Shown piece by piece: positions 17,685 through 27,006 of a stretch of DNA of 64,000 nucleotides. Origin of the DNA: Tenuifilum thalassicum. GTDB taxonomy: Bacteria > Bacteroidota > Bacteroidia > Bacteroidales > Tenuifilaceae. The position numbers and the translations under genes are program-made. The notes below the pieces were generated by a model that did no database searches, was not told the DNA's origin, and worked only from the letters and a program-made list of their open reading frames with translations. Within the stretch, counting starts at the first letter, position 1. Each line of letters begins with the position of its first letter. The stretch spans positions 2,774,581-2,838,580 of the forward strand of contig NZ_CP041345.1 of assembly GCF_013265555.1 (NCBI RefSeq). The letters are read 5' to 3'.

Positions 17685-17712
17685 ATAGAAGTTTCAAAAA
17701 ATTTAACTAGTG

Positions 17713-17744
17713 TTGACAATTTAATAAAATAGCTTTTATCTTTG
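17713..17744 (+). promoter_or_regulatory. Promoter of the tRNA-Gln gene
   Basis: TTGACA at 17713-17718 and a perfect TATCTTTG box at 17737-17744 are 21 bases apart from the TTG. The tRNA begins 12 bases further on. This is the best promoter match in the window. Confidence 0.85.
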
Positions 17745-17755
17745 CAGAAGATAAT

Positions 17756-17828
17756 TGTCCTGTGGTGTAATTGGCAACACGTCTGACTCTGGATCAGAAG
17801 AGTCCAGGTTCGACCCCTGGCAGGACAA
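17756..17828 (+). tRNA. tRNA-Gln (anticodon CTG)
   Basis: 73 nucleotides fold as a cloverleaf. The acceptor stem is TGTCCTG (17756-17762) with CAGGACA (17821-17827) and discriminator A. The anticodon stem TCTGA/TCAGA encloses the loop CTCTGGA, giving anticodon CTG for codon CAG. The T arm CCAGG-TTCGACC-CCTGG is canonical. CCA is not encoded. It sits directly after glnS and ends in a shared hairpin terminator. Only one tRNA-Gln is seen here; the TTG isoacceptor must lie elsewhere. Confidence 0.96.
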
Positions 17829-17829
17829 C

Positions 17830-17857
17830 AAAAGGCCGCTCATAAGAGTGGCCTTTT
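17830..17857. terminator. Bidirectional terminator between tRNA-Gln and pbpC
   Basis: A 12-bp stem (17830-17841 with 17846-17857, one G-T pair) with a four-base loop has A residues on the left and T residues on the right, so it can end the tRNA transcript on the plus strand and the pbpC operon on the minus strand. Confidence 0.85.
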
Positions 17858-17870
17858 AACATAATAGTCT

Positions 17871-20210
17871 TTATCTCACCTCTCCGATTATTTTGATTCT
17901 TCGTTTTAATTCTTCTCCATTTTCATCCACCAAGGTTAACACATAGCTACCAGGTTTTGGACTTATTGCCAGTTCATGAACGTTTTGTGTCACGCCTATA
18001 AACTTGTTATCCAGATGCCAGTAAATGGTCGATTCAGGTTTGCGGTGGGTTGCTTTTAAAATAACCTGACCGCGTTTCCCATCATTTTCAATGGGAATGT
18101 ATATGTCGGCTCCATAGTATGGATAAACTAGGTCGATATTTTTTGTTAAGTCATCCTGAGTTTTGCACTTAGGATGTAATGGGGGTAGAGGGGTATAATC
18201 GAAATGTGTTTTTTTATAGAACCATTCCTGGGCAGGTGGAAGAATGAACCAAGATGTATCTTTAATATTTTTATCAGGGAAACACGTTCGATTTACCCTG
18301 TAATCTTCGGTTTCGTCTAAGAAAATTTTTTTGTGATAAAAGCAGGGTAGCGTTTTAGTTTTGACTGCTGGGACAAGTTCATCAATAACATCATTACAAT
18401 TTGTTGAAGCAAGCATACCCGTCCTTTTGCATGTCGTTACGGTTTTTAAATCGTAGTAAGGAGGTGATAACCAGCTTGATGATGGAAGGATTGAGAAGAT
18501 ATCAAACATAACAGGGGCTGCCGTAGCAGCACCAATTAGAATAGGACGACCTTCGCCATCGGCATTACCAACCCAAACGGCAACAGTATACTTTGGAGTA
18601 ACCCCTATAGCCCAAGCATCTCTAAATCCATAGCTTGTGCCAGTTTTCCAGGCAATGGTTTGAGAAGCTATAAAATTGCGCCACGTCCCATCTTCCCCTG
18701 GTCTTTTGGATTCTGTAAGAGCTTGGAGTGTTAAGTAGGCTGCTCCAGCACTTATTCCGTGTGCATCGAAAGTATCTGACTTTTGGGATTTAGTGTTCAG
18801 GGTATATGAGATAAAGGTTTTTCGTAACGAATCGTTTATGGCAGAACGTGCAAGAGCAGAATATGCTCTTGCTAATTCCCACATGGTTGATTCGGCTCCG
18901 CCAAGAATTATTGATAGCCCATAATGGGATGGTGGTTTGTTAATGCTTCGCAAACCTGTTCTTTTGATATTGTTGTAAAACTTCTCAATACCATACTTTT
19001 TTAATAGGATAACCGATGGTACATTTAATGAACGAGAAATTATTTCGTTTGCGTTTACTGCTCCTTCAAAGGTTTTGCTAAAGTTCTTGGGTGCAAATCC
19101 TGCAACTGCTATTGGTACGTCTTTTACTAATTGTCGAGGAAGTAAAAGCCCCTCCGAAAGCATGTACGCATATAAGAATGGTTTTAGTAAACTTCCATAG
19201 CTACGGGGCGAGGTAATAATATCAACTCGAGATGAAAAATTTGGATTGTTGGATAAAATATTCCCAATGTAAACAGGCACCTCGCCAGTTTTGTTATCTA
19301 TAACCAGAATGGCTAGATTTCTTATCCCATTTGCCAAAAAATGCCGATAGTAACGTTTGGCTATTTGAGTGGCATTATTTTGGTACTCAAGGTTAATGGT
19401 TGAATGAATGATTCTTCCTTTTAATCCATCTTTTATACATCGGGTTAGTAGGTGTGTGGCGCGTTGCTTTAACCTATTGGTTGGGTTAGGAAGAGGCTCA
19501 AGTAATGAAAGTTGGTAGGTTTGCTTATCAATGATACCTTTTTTGTAAAGTTTGGTAAGAAGAAAGTCTCGTTTGGTTTTTAAAAGGTGCTGGTTTCGGC
19601 CAGGGAAGATAAGTCCAGGAGCATTAGGAAGTACAGCAAGAGTTGCTGCTTCGGCCCAACTTAAATTGTTGGGGCTCGTGTTATAGTATCGCCATGCTGC
19701 AGCATCTAAACCAACAACATTGCCCCCAAATGGTGCATGCGAAGCATACATTGCCAAAATACTTTTTTTGGAATAGGCAAGTTCTGTCCGAAACGCTAAA
19801 ACTATTTCTATTACTTTCTCAAGATATGTCCTTGGCTTTACTTTTCGCGATAAACGAACCAGCTGCATGGTAATTGTACTTGCACCGCTTACAATCTCAT
19901 TCTTTCTGATGTTTTGTATAGCAGCTCTTACAAGTGATACCGGGTTAAACCCAGGATGGTAGTAAAAGTATGCGTCTTCAAATTGTAAAAGGCAAGTTGC
20001 AAAACGTAAAGGTACAGAGTCTGGTGCCGGAAATTGCCACATTCCCTCGTCGGTTACTGTAGCCGAAAGTAGCTGTCCATTCCTATCTAACAAAACTGTT
20101 GAGGTTGAAGCTTTAAAATGAACAGGTCTGACAAATAATAAAAAGGCAAGCAGGAGTAAAACTCCTGCAAGCATATACTTTATATAAGTACTTCTGTAAT
20201 CAATTTTCAT
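17871..20210 (-). CDS. pbpC: Penicillin-binding protein 1C
   Basis: Bifunctional peptidoglycan synthase of the class A PBP1C type, anchored by one N-terminal TM (about residues 12-28). The GT51 transglycosylase domain has the catalytic Glu78 in FEDAYFYYHPG, then GASTITMQLVRL and the RTELAYSKKSILAMY block. The transpeptidase domain shows all three motifs: SLLK (Ser340-Lys343), SLN (394-396) and KTG (522-524). The last 100 residues form the PBP1C-specific C-terminal domain. Length 779 is normal. It follows the alpha-2-macroglobulin gene after 19 bases in the same operon, as in E. coli yfhM-pbpC. The known model is that the macroglobulin traps attacking proteases while PBP1C repairs the damaged wall. 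Confidence 0.95.
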   Translation of the reverse strand: MKIDYRSTYIKYMLAGVLLLLAFLLFVRPVHFKASTSTVLLDRNGQLLSATVTDEGMWQFPAPDSVPLRFATCLLQFEDAYFYYHPGFNPVSLVRAAIQNIRKNEIVSGASTITMQLVRLSRKVKPRTYLEKVIEIVLAFRTELAYSKKSILAMYASHAPFGGNVVGLDAAAWRYYNTSPNNLSWAEAATLAVLPNAPGLIFPGRNQHLLKTKRDFLLTKLYKKGIIDKQTYQLSLLEPLPNPTNRLKQRATHLLTRCIKDGLKGRIIHSTINLEYQNNATQIAKRYYRHFLANGIRNLAILVIDNKTGEVPVYIGNILSNNPNFSSRVDIITSPRSYGSLLKPFLYAYMLSEGLLLPRQLVKDVPIAVAGFAPKNFSKTFEGAVNANEIISRSLNVPSVILLKKYGIEKFYNNIKRTGLRSINKPPSHYGLSIILGGAESTMWELARAYSALARSAINDSLRKTFISYTLNTKSQKSDTFDAHGISAGAAYLTLQALTESKRPGEDGTWRNFIASQTIAWKTGTSYGFRDAWAIGVTPKYTVAVWVGNADGEGRPILIGAATAAPVMFDIFSILPSSSWLSPPYYDLKTVTTCKRTGMLASTNCNDVIDELVPAVKTKTLPCFYHKKIFLDETEDYRVNRTCFPDKNIKDTSWFILPPAQEWFYKKTHFDYTPLPPLHPKCKTQDDLTKNIDLVYPYYGADIYIPIENDGKRGQVILKATHRKPESTIYWHLDNKFIGVTQNVHELAISPKPGSYVLTLVDENGEELKRRIKIIGEVR

Positions 20211-20229
20211 GAAAAAGGCAAATGTTTAA

Positions 20230-23200
20230 CTATTCCACTTTAACCCAGCCTCCTTTTTGCTGTGCTGCTATTGAGTTGTCGTACATCGCTTCGCAGTATG
20301 GTCCTGGCATATAGAACTTTCCAGCATAAGTTGCTGTAAGTTTAATGGTAAACTTTTTAGTTTCATTTGGTCTTAAACCAAAGTAGGTGATAACCCGATC
20401 GTCACGAATATCTTGATAATCAAATTTGTTTGACGACATATCATCAGTTCCTTCAAGTCGGGTATTTTGTATTTCCCATCCCGATGGGAAGATTTGAGTT
20501 AATGCCAACCCCTTAATCTCTCCTTTGGTGCCAGGATTCGATATGGAAACTTCGCAGATAAAATCCGTTCCTTTTTTCAACTGTTCAGGATTAAGCAATA
20601 TCCCCCCATTGTCTTTGTAGACAACCTTCATTGTAATATTGCTTTCAAAGGCTTTCTCCTCGCCAAGCGGAGGTATTCCTGAAAGAGCAATGTTTACAAA
20701 TACTGGTTTGGATGAACGGTTTTCGTAGGTAAATGTGTTGCTTCCATCCTTTATGCTTAATTCGTTCCTAGCAATTGGTTTACTAGTAGATAGCTTTTCG
20801 GTTTCGCCATTTATTGTGTAACGTACGTTCACCTTGCCATCCTCCTTATAGTTTAGCGACATTTTTGAAAGGGCAAGAAGAGAAGTTGCAGTTTCTTGGG
20901 TGCTAAGCCATCTGTTTCCAGAAAGGCTTTTACTTATCTCTTTTGCCAAACGGAAACCGTTAGTTTCGTCGTTGAGTAGAATTAAGGTTTCAAGAGTAAT
21001 GGCTTTATCGCGTAAATCTGAACCATACGTATAGCTTAGCTCTCTATAGGGATCAAATTTTATTGGAGTGTTTTGAATAATCGATTTTGCTGTTTCTGCC
21101 TGTCCAATAAGGGCGTATGCTGCAGCTAGTCGCATCTTAGCAGCCAAACCAAGACTCTGTTCTTTGAGCTTATTCATTGCACCAATTTCGGGTGATTGTG
21201 CTAAAGCCAGAGTGTAAAGCCTATAGGCCTGAACCAAATCAGAATTCCTGTAGCTGTTCGATGTGTGCCTATATTCTCTAGCTGCACCTCGTTGGTATGC
21301 TAGCCAGTTACTTAAAATTGATTGAGGGATGTTAAAACCAGCCTCCTGTGCTTCAACTAGGAAATGGCCAACGTAGCTGGTACTCCAATCGTCGCTGTAA
21401 TTATATGATGGCCAGTACCGGAAACTTCCAACAGTATTCTGTAGTTTTGATAGTTTGGCAATGGCCTCGTTTACATAGTAGTTTATATCACCCTTTTGGC
21501 CGGATGTAAGTTCTATTAGCTTGTCGAGGTAAATCTGTGGGAATACAGCCGAAGTTGTTTGCTCAACGCACCCATGAGGGTACCGAATAAGCTCATCGAG
21601 CCTTCGTTTTAGGTTAAGAGGGGGGAGGATAGAGGCTTCAATTGTCGCAGAATTGCTGCCAGGTATGCCAAATGTGTTAAATGAACCAGAAACTTTTGAA
21701 TTTGCTGGAACTATTGTGTCAATGCTACGTGTTACTTCAGAAATAGGATTGCGTATGTTGATGTCAATTGTTTGGTATGCTTTAGCTCCATTACCAGTAG
21801 CTTCAATGGTTATTTTAGCATTTCCTGTGTTTCCGCCAACTCTAAGGTTAAAATAAACCATCTTTTCCCCTTCCTTTCTAAAACTTAAGGGCTTTTGTGC
21901 TTCCCCTACTATGCTAATATTTGGTGTTGTTTTTACTTTAACTAAAACATCTTTCACCTTATTGGACATGGTGAAGATATTTACAGGTAAGCTAATCTCT
22001 TCTTGAGGTCCTAAAACCCTTGGAAGAGTGGCCATAACCATTAAGTCGTTTCGAACAGGGCAGGCTTTTTCTGCATTACCATATGCTCCATTATTGGCAG
22101 CAACTACCATGGCTCTTACGCTCCCGATATAATTGCCAAGGTTGACTGAAATCTTCTTGCGATCTTTCTTTCCCAAGGAGAATGGTCCAAAATATCGTAC
22201 CACTGGTTTAAACCGTTGGTTTTTCTCGCCCTCCTGAACTTTTACATCTTCGTCACCTCCAATTGAGATGTTTCTTTCAAGTTTGCCACCAAAGGCTCCA
22301 ATAACATAGTCGTAAATATCCCAAGTTCTTACTCCTAATGCTTCTTGAGCATAGAATATAGAGTGCGGGTCGGGAGTTTTGAATCGATTGATATCAAGTA
22401 GACCTTCGTCTACAATTGCTAGGGTGAAATTCATTGGCTTACCATTCTTCTCGCTTACACTGACAGTGAAGGTTTGATTGGTTTTGAGCTCATCGGGCAT
22501 GTCGATGATAGGTTGAAGAATAGTTTGCGGGTCGGTAACTGCTACTCGGGTAATACCAAACATGCGGATAGGCAGGTCGTTGGATTTGTTTTTGTGGGGT
22601 TGAATCAGGGTTACATGAATAAAAGCATTTGGAGCCATTTCGGGTGTTGTTTCAACCTCTACAACATTATTTGCTTTTGAAGCATCGGCCCACCATGCTT
22701 TAATTACTCTGGAGCCATTTTCAACACTAATTAGAGCCCTAGATCCTTCTGAACCTGGAAATGTAAGCTGTACTTTGTCGCCAACATTGCACTCGTCCTT
22801 ATTAATGGCTAATGCTAGGATAGAAGCCCCACCTGGACGGTCGGCTTGAGTTTTGCTATATCCCCAGGGCCAATCGAAGTATACAATTTTACCACAGCTA
22901 ACACCAGTTTCCTTGTCAGTGATTTTCAGGTAAAAGCGTCCCCATTCTGGATAATTGATTCGTAGCGGAAAGGTTGCTTTACCGTTTTTTGTAGCAATTT
23001 CTTTTCTGCTAACAAGTTTTTCATAGTTTCTACTAACGTAGCTCGCATCGCTATTATCGAGCTGTTCCCACCACCAGCGCCACGAAAGTTTAAAAAGTTC
23101 TACAACAAGGTTATTACAATTTACTGGTTTGCCATTAGCATCGATTGTAACAACTTTAAACTCCTGGTCAGAATCGGTTTCGAGCCAACCCATGCCAGGT

Positions 23201-25737
23201 TTGGGCTTAGGTGCCAATACACCAACGAATCTATTGTAAGGGTAAAAGGTTCTAGAAAATAGGTCGATGCTATAATCACCTCCCTGTTCAAAAACGCGTC
23301 CCTTGAACAGTACATTAATTGCAGCAGGCATATTCCTTTGCTTGGTAATTTTGCCAGTAACGGTTGAGTTCCCATTTGCATCAAGCATACCTTCCCAGAG
23401 CGTATAGCTGTTTGATTCAAACTGAATGCCAGGATCGTTGAAGGTGTACTGGCTATACTTTGGGAATGTAGCGTTTCCTTTTTTGAGTGTAACTTCGTAC
23501 TTGGCTTTCAGATTACCGGCAGGTGCCCCGTGTAACCATTTTACATTTATTGGTGCACTTATTACTCCTGATTGTGGTATATTATCAATGTCAAGATTTA
23601 TTTTAAGCCTATTGGGCTTAATGGTTTCTATTTTAAGCGTTTTGTTGAAAATTGCGCCTCCCACTTTTACTCTTGCCATCCAATTGCCAGTAGGGGCTTG
23701 CTCGTCGGTTGGGACAGGGAAGTAAAACATTCCCATTGGGTTATTGGGTTTCACAATCTTTTTGACCATTGTTCCTCTGGGATCGCGAAGTTCAAAAATG
23801 ATCGGATGGTTTTCTGGTATAGTCTTCTCTTTATCTTCAAGTATAAACGACAAGTGAAGCGTATCGCCAGGGCGCCATACACCACGTTCTCCGTAAATCA
23901 TTCCTTTAAGCCCCCTTTGAACCTCAAAACCACCAACATCAAAGTTGCTTAAAGAGTTTGATGAGCCATTATCAACCCTTAAATAACCCTTTTGATTCCC
24001 ATCGATAGCTGTTACCAAATATGGAGTGCGCGAAAGAGAGAATTCGGCAAACCCATCGGAGTTAGTTTTATCTTCAGCTAATAGCTGATTTTGGTAATCG
24101 GTAATTCTGATAGTAACATCTGACCTTGGCTTAGCTGAGGGTAAGTCGGTGACAACTACAAGCATTTTCCCATTGTTTCCCATTTTTGCAAGAACACCTA
24201 AATCGGACGACATGATGATTTGGTTTATCATCCTAGAACTCATGTAGTAGGCTGGATTGCAAGGATTGTCGCGTTCTCGCCAGTCGTAGTCCTCATCATA
24301 ATAGTAATCATCATAATCATCATAAACTTCATCCGATGAACTCATGTCATCTACTTCACTTTTATCACTTTCGCATGGGTTCAGCAGCTGATGTTTATTA
24401 AATGTTATTTTTATTTGATATAGAGCCCCTGGATCGGCCTCAAAAAAATTACTAAGGTCTAGTGTATAGCGGGTCCATTTATTGGGCACAACTACTCCGT
24501 ACTCAAGTAATGATATGTTTTTTCTAAAAACGCTGTAGCCAACCCTTCGTAGCTCATAAGTCTCACCTAACCGATTTACTTGTAAGTAGTATGGAATATT
24601 GTTCTCGAATATTTTAATTACCTCAACGGTTACCGCTTTTAAGTTAACAGCCTCAAAGGGATAGACTAATCCCTGTGATGTGGGAAGGATAGTCCCTTTA
24701 CTTACCGACCGTAACGAAGGTTTAATGTCTTCAAAAATGAACTTCTGAGTGTAATCGTCTTCGAGCTTTTTACCCTCAAAGTTTTTGATGCCTTTATGTA
24801 CATTAACTTCGCCAACCTCTTGAGTTTCTTGTGGGAGGTATACGCGTAGCAAATTCCTATCAAGTTCAAACCGAAGGTTAGTATAACCATCTATTTCAAC
24901 CAGACCCTCAAAATCTTGATTTTCATCTAAAAGATCGGAGAATAAAATTTGAATGGATTGATTTGGCGATTGTGTAACCTTTGTATTGATAACCGAGAAC
25001 TCATCTATTGCAGGTACGTCGAATTTAAAACTTCCACTATTGCTTCCGTTAATTTCTTCTGAATTCCAGGTAACGTCAACAATACTTTTTTTGTTAGTTC
25101 TTTTTATACCTTTAATACTGATGTTGTAAGTTTTCAAATCAGTTTGTTCGAGTTCAATGTCGAGCATTTGTCCATTATGGCTTGCCTTGAAGCATTTTTT
25201 AATACTCTCAACATTTGCATAGTCGGCAAGTTGAACAACCCCTTCAAGGGCATATGTTTTTGGCTCATCGGCACTTTGGACAATTAGACCGACAAAATCG
25301 ACTGCTATAGATTGAGGAATAACACGAATGGAAAAGTCCAGGTTCTCAAATCTTTTATCGTCCACATCAGTTACCTTGCCAAGGTAAAACCTAATAGTGT
25401 ATATTTCGCCTGATTTTAAAGGCTTGTCGGGTTTAAACTCAATTGTAAGTGAGTCGACCCAGAATGCTTTCCCATCGACACTTGGTGAGATATTAAACAC
25501 CTTTGTTTTTATCTCATCGCCTACGCTTGTGAACGATGATGCAGGCTTTGCTAACCTTATCGCTATGGTTGAATTTGCCGATACCATTCCAGAAGTGTAG
25601 GCCGAAACGTATTGGCTAAAGGTTGGATCAACTACTGTAATTATCTCTTTTGACTTTTTTTTGCATGAGGTGACTAATGCAATTCCTACTAAGGATATCA
25701 CAATAAGTCTAAGGAAAGGACTTCTTTTGTTTTTCAT
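20230..25737 (-). CDS. Alpha-2-macroglobulin family lipoprotein with thioester
   Basis: An 1835-residue periplasmic protease inhibitor. The signal peptide ends in the lipobox LVTSC, so the protein should be lipid-anchored. Macroglobulin domains follow, with an asparagine/aspartate- and tyrosine-rich insertion at about 460-490 (SSDEVYDDYDDYYYDEDYD). Then come the MG and bait regions, and the thioester motif GCVEQ with Cys1390 and Gln1393, needed to trap a protease covalently. The alpha-helical TED domain surrounds it (YPHGCVEQTTSAVFPQIYL). A receptor-like C-terminal domain ends at 1835. The intact thioester places it with the ECAM/YfhM type rather than thioester-less paralogues. It is second in the operon Memo-A2M-pbpC. 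The acidic-tyrosine insertion is unusual and may be the bait or a metal-binding loop. Confidence 0.95.
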   Translation of the reverse strand: MKNKRSPFLRLIVISLVGIALVTSCKKKSKEIITVVDPTFSQYVSAYTSGMVSANSTIAIRLAKPASSFTSVGDEIKTKVFNISPSVDGKAFWVDSLTIEFKPDKPLKSGEIYTIRFYLGKVTDVDDKRFENLDFSIRVIPQSIAVDFVGLIVQSADEPKTYALEGVVQLADYANVESIKKCFKASHNGQMLDIELEQTDLKTYNISIKGIKRTNKKSIVDVTWNSEEINGSNSGSFKFDVPAIDEFSVINTKVTQSPNQSIQILFSDLLDENQDFEGLVEIDGYTNLRFELDRNLLRVYLPQETQEVGEVNVHKGIKNFEGKKLEDDYTQKFIFEDIKPSLRSVSKGTILPTSQGLVYPFEAVNLKAVTVEVIKIFENNIPYYLQVNRLGETYELRRVGYSVFRKNISLLEYGVVVPNKWTRYTLDLSNFFEADPGALYQIKITFNKHQLLNPCESDKSEVDDMSSSDEVYDDYDDYYYDEDYDWRERDNPCNPAYYMSSRMINQIIMSSDLGVLAKMGNNGKMLVVVTDLPSAKPRSDVTIRITDYQNQLLAEDKTNSDGFAEFSLSRTPYLVTAIDGNQKGYLRVDNGSSNSLSNFDVGGFEVQRGLKGMIYGERGVWRPGDTLHLSFILEDKEKTIPENHPIIFELRDPRGTMVKKIVKPNNPMGMFYFPVPTDEQAPTGNWMARVKVGGAIFNKTLKIETIKPNRLKINLDIDNIPQSGVISAPINVKWLHGAPAGNLKAKYEVTLKKGNATFPKYSQYTFNDPGIQFESNSYTLWEGMLDANGNSTVTGKITKQRNMPAAINVLFKGRVFEQGGDYSIDLFSRTFYPYNRFVGVLAPKPKPGMGWLETDSDQEFKVVTIDANGKPVNCNNLVVELFKLSWRWWWEQLDNSDASYVSRNYEKLVSRKEIATKNGKATFPLRINYPEWGRFYLKITDKETGVSCGKIVYFDWPWGYSKTQADRPGGASILALAINKDECNVGDKVQLTFPGSEGSRALISVENGSRVIKAWWADASKANNVVEVETTPEMAPNAFIHVTLIQPHKNKSNDLPIRMFGITRVAVTDPQTILQPIIDMPDELKTNQTFTVSVSEKNGKPMNFTLAIVDEGLLDINRFKTPDPHSIFYAQEALGVRTWDIYDYVIGAFGGKLERNISIGGDEDVKVQEGEKNQRFKPVVRYFGPFSLGKKDRKKISVNLGNYIGSVRAMVVAANNGAYGNAEKACPVRNDLMVMATLPRVLGPQEEISLPVNIFTMSNKVKDVLVKVKTTPNISIVGEAQKPLSFRKEGEKMVYFNLRVGGNTGNAKITIEATGNGAKAYQTIDINIRNPISEVTRSIDTIVPANSKVSGSFNTFGIPGSNSATIEASILPPLNLKRRLDELIRYPHGCVEQTTSAVFPQIYLDKLIELTSGQKGDINYYVNEAIAKLSKLQNTVGSFRYWPSYNYSDDWSTSYVGHFLVEAQEAGFNIPQSILSNWLAYQRGAAREYRHTSNSYRNSDLVQAYRLYTLALAQSPEIGAMNKLKEQSLGLAAKMRLAAAYALIGQAETAKSIIQNTPIKFDPYRELSYTYGSDLRDKAITLETLILLNDETNGFRLAKEISKSLSGNRWLSTQETATSLLALSKMSLNYKEDGKVNVRYTINGETEKLSTSKPIARNELSIKDGSNTFTYENRSSKPVFVNIALSGIPPLGEEKAFESNITMKVVYKDNGGILLNPEQLKKGTDFICEVSISNPGTKGEIKGLALTQIFPSGWEIQNTRLEGTDDMSSNKFDYQDIRDDRVITYFGLRPNETKKFTIKLTATYAGKFYMPGPYCEAMYDNSIAAQQKGGWVKVE

Positions 25738-25766
25738 GATCGATATAATTTTAATTTTGTTTTCAT

Positions 25767-26843
25767 TTAATGATAAACTACCGCTGCATATCCCACCCAG
25801 TGCCTTAAGTTGGCTGGTGCTGTATGCCCCATTCCTAGGTCCTCGACTGGGATTTGTGTTTTTTCAATGCTAGTAGAATACCCAACAGGCAATCCAACAA
25901 GGTCTTGACCGTTTTGGAGTTTATTCAGATTTAATGCGGTGAGTAGAGCAAATGGAATGGAGTATCGCCCACACCAAGTCCACTTATACTCCATATAGTT
26001 AGATGAATCTACTGTGTAGCCATAGAAGTTTCGCACCATTTCGGGTGATAAGTTCCCTACTAGGGTAGTATTTAGAATCTCCAGTTCCAGAGTTTTGGCT
26101 TTTTTATAGCCTGCCGAATCGGATCCAAAGGGGGCATAGTTCTTACCGCCCCAATCCATATCGCCATAATGAACGGCATCTGTTGTTACGACAATAGCCA
26201 CATCGGAACCCCAACTTAATCCTTCCTTCTTAAAAGTTACATATAACGCCTTAGCCAATTTTTCTGCAAGGACCTCAATTCTCTCCTTGCTCATGTAAGG
26301 GACAAGTATAGGTACGATTTCAATATCACGATTCTGTTTCTGTAAAAATGGTAACATCGATTCAATGGAATGCTCTACAATGTGCATGCTATCATGCTTT
26401 ATTGCATCATCTTGAGGTAAGAGTTTGTAAATCTGATTTCTAAGCTTGGAAATCTTAATGTTTCCAAAGGGCCCTTTCCATGAATCAAAACTTTCGAAAA
26501 CTAGTTTATCTTGTAATCCATATCGCTTTGCCTTATGTGCTACACCAAAAAGAATAACCGTTTTGGCCGTTATGTTCCGAAGAGTTGCGGGATAAAGCCA
26601 TCCCACATAAGTATGGTCGTCGTGGGGGCATATTGCCAACCGGCTTTCTTTTATGTTTGGAGCGCTTTCAAGAAAATAACCTTGAATTCTACTAATTCGA
26701 TTTAGAATGGAATCTACCTGATAGTCTTTTGTTGCAAAACCAATTGTATCAACTGGAAATCGAACTTGTTCATGTTCCTTTGTCTTTCCACAGGATAGCA
26801 ACAAAAGTGGTAGTGCTAAAAAGAGTGTAGCATTTACTTTCAT
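25767..26843 (-). CDS. Memo-like lipoprotein (AmmeMemoRadiSam system protein B family)
   Basis: A MEMO1 homologue. Conserved histidine motifs match the family: CPHDDHTYVGWLY, LFGVAHK, VEHSIESMLPFL and TTDAVHYGD, which form the putative metal site shared with class III dioxygenases. I started at ATG 26843, which gives a signal peptide with lipobox LLLSC after MKVNATLFLA; the open frame extends 18 codons further upstream, but those codons do not make a signal sequence. Exported, lipid-anchored Memo proteins are distinct from the cytosolic AmmeMemoRadiSam B proteins. The gene lies first in an apparent operon with the macroglobulin (29 bases) and pbpC, so a periplasmic envelope-stress role is inferred. 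The biochemical activity of bacterial Memo proteins is not known. Confidence 0.85.
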   Translation of the reverse strand: MKVNATLFLALPLLLLSCGKTKEHEQVRFPVDTIGFATKDYQVDSILNRISRIQGYFLESAPNIKESRLAICPHDDHTYVGWLYPATLRNITAKTVILFGVAHKAKRYGLQDKLVFESFDSWKGPFGNIKISKLRNQIYKLLPQDDAIKHDSMHIVEHSIESMLPFLQKQNRDIEIVPILVPYMSKERIEVLAEKLAKALYVTFKKEGLSWGSDVAIVVTTDAVHYGDMDWGGKNYAPFGSDSAGYKKAKTLELEILNTTLVGNLSPEMVRNFYGYTVDSSNYMEYKWTWCGRYSIPFALLTALNLNKLQNGQDLVGLPVGYSTSIEKTQIPVEDLGMGHTAPANLRHWVGYAAVVYH

Positions 26844-26932
26844 GGCTAATTTGTATGTTAATAAAAGTAAATTTACATTTTTTTGTCTTATTCCCATAGC
26901 TTAGAGATATTTAATTCTATAAATGATTGTAT

Positions 26933-26970
26933 AAAAAAACAACCCCATGACAAACAAGTGCCATGGGGTT
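26933..26970 (-). terminator. Intrinsic terminator of metG
   Basis: A 9-bp stem (26941-26949 with 26962-26970) with a 12-base loop. On the minus strand the stem is followed by a run of T residues (26933-26939 complemented). It lies about 40 bases past the metG stop and also shields the next operon. Confidence 0.8.
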
Positions 26971-27006
26971 ATAAACTAAGTAGTTGTCAAATTATTCTCA
27001 GAAAGT

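Noticed and set aside
23426-23952. Plus-strand open frames inside the macroglobulin gene
   Set aside because: Antisense to a gene with clear domains and no family features in the shadows.
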